Part shown: one piece after another, positions 63,387 to 64,000 of the stretch
Position numbering within the stretch: the stretch's first letter is position 1
Layout: each line of letters opens with the position of its first letter
NCBI RefSeq assembly: GCF_035987325.1
Contig: NZ_CP108488.1
Span: 2,976,001 to 3,040,000 of the forward strand
Source: Streptomyces sp. NBC_01244
GTDB taxonomy: Bacteria; Actinomycetota; Actinomycetes; Streptomycetales; Streptomycetaceae
Direction: 5' to 3'
Length of the DNA stretch: 64,000 bases
The notes under the pieces: generated by a model
The model's database searches: none
What the model saw: only the letters and a program-made list of their open reading frames with translations
What the model was told of the DNA's origin: nothing
Made by a program: the position numbers and the translations under genes

Positions 63387-64000
63387 GCACCGTAACCACG
63401 ACGAAGCCCAGCCCCACCGCGGCCGCCCCGGCCGGCGGGCCCGTCCCGGCGGACGAGGGCCGGATCGGTCTGCGGGGCAACCTGCGTCACATCGGCGCCC
63501 TGGCCCGGCGCAACGTCCTGCAGATCAAGCAGGACCCCGAGTCGATGTTCGACGTCCTGTTCATGCCGATCATCTTCACGCTGCTGTTCGTCTTCGTCTT
63601 CGGCGGCGCGATCTCCGGCAAGGGCAACCAGGGCGAGTACGTCAACTACGTGGTCCCGGGCCTGATGGCGATGATGGGCATGAACATCGCCATGGGTGTG
63701 GGCACCGGGGTCAACGACGACTTCAAGAAGGGCGTGATGGACCGCTTCCGGTCCATGCCGATCGCCCGTTCCTCCGTGCTCATCGCCAAGATCGTGGTCG
63801 AGCTCGGCCGGATGATGGTGGCCATCGCGATCCTGCTCGGCATGGGCTTCCTGCTCGGCCTGTCGATCAAGTCCTCGGTGCTCGACCTGTTCCTCGCCAT
63901 CGGGCTGTCGGCGGTCTTCGGCGCCTCGCTGATGTGGATCTTCATCCTGCTGGGTCTCACCATGAAGACCCCCCAGGCCGTCCAGGGCGTGGCGATGCTG
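63383..64000 (+). CDS. DrrB-like ABC-2 permease (partial, cut by window end)
   Basis: The first 206 residues are present. The N-terminus (about residues 1-30) is cytoplasmic; then come LRHIGALARRNVLQIKQDPESMFDVLFMPIIFTLLFVFVFGGAI and YVVPGLMAMMGMNIAMGVGTGVNDDFKKGVMDRFRSMPIARSSVLIAKI, which is the ABC-2 permease signature with the coupling helix. It pairs with the ATPase before it, whose stop it overlaps. The gene runs beyond the window, so the end is unknown. Confidence 0.92.
   Translation, partial: MSTVTTTKPSPTAAAPAGGPVPADEGRIGLRGNLRHIGALARRNVLQIKQDPESMFDVLFMPIIFTLLFVFVFGGAISGKGNQGEYVNYVVPGLMAMMGMNIAMGVGTGVNDDFKKGVMDRFRSMPIARSSVLIAKIVVELGRMMVAIAILLGMGFLLGLSIKSSVLDLFLAIGLSAVFGASLMWIFILLGLTMKTPQAVQGVAML

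Overview
The window is a piece of a Streptomyces (or very close relative) chromosome. The base composition is very GC-rich, GTG starts and 4-base stop/start overlaps are common, and the gene content is typical of the Streptomyces core: malEFG with a MalR-type repressor and an alpha-glucosidase, glnE, an atypical type I glutamine synthetase, nadE and panB. About 52 protein genes can be supported; no tRNA, rRNA, CRISPR array or intact insertion sequence is visible.

Layout. 1-5533: the end of a phosphatase gene, a membrane protein, a metal-dependent hydrolase/ferredoxin-reductase pair, a TetR regulator and a GNAT acetyltransferase. 5583-12763: a secreted starch operon on the minus strand (alpha-amylase with CBM20, then a giant two-catalytic-domain amylase/pullulanase). 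13124-18013: an accessory block with a secreted ricin-type lectin, a large HTH-STAND NTPase-WD40 protein and a 130-bp inverted repeat. 18182-26978: the maltose/maltodextrin locus, with malEFG in the centre and two aglA-lacI cassettes facing outward on either side. 27105-34926: a PAP2-type membrane phosphatase, an amidohydrolase/APC permease pair with a divergent TetR regulator, a lipoprotein, a PP2C phosphatase, and a divergent HxlR regulator/NmrA-type reductase pair. 34958-36831: an ABC-F ATPase preceded by a 10-codon leader peptide and a hairpin. 36843-40795: a secreted FG-GAP protein and an ECF sigma/membrane protein pair. 40878-49396: glnE, a PIG-L deacetylase, small membrane proteins and a glnA2-type gene. 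49569-56411: membrane and secreted proteins including DUF3105, DUF305 and a multicopper oxidase. 56585-64000: a proline-rich membrane protein, NAD synthase, a membrane-bound endo/exonuclease/phosphatase protein, PanB and a DrrAB-like ABC exporter cut by the window edge.

How it works together. The secreted amylase and pullulanase would break starch and pullulan to maltodextrins, MalEFG would import them (the shared ATPase is not encoded here), and two cytoplasmic GH13 alpha-glucosidases would cut them to glucose. LacI-type repressors probably act on CTTGC/GCAAG operators, which are visible at the amylase promoter, upstream of malE and just inside the second aglA. The most interesting signals are the leader peptide plus hairpin before the ABC-F gene, the mirror-image duplication around malEFG, and short tandem repeats that span the stop codons of three unrelated genes.
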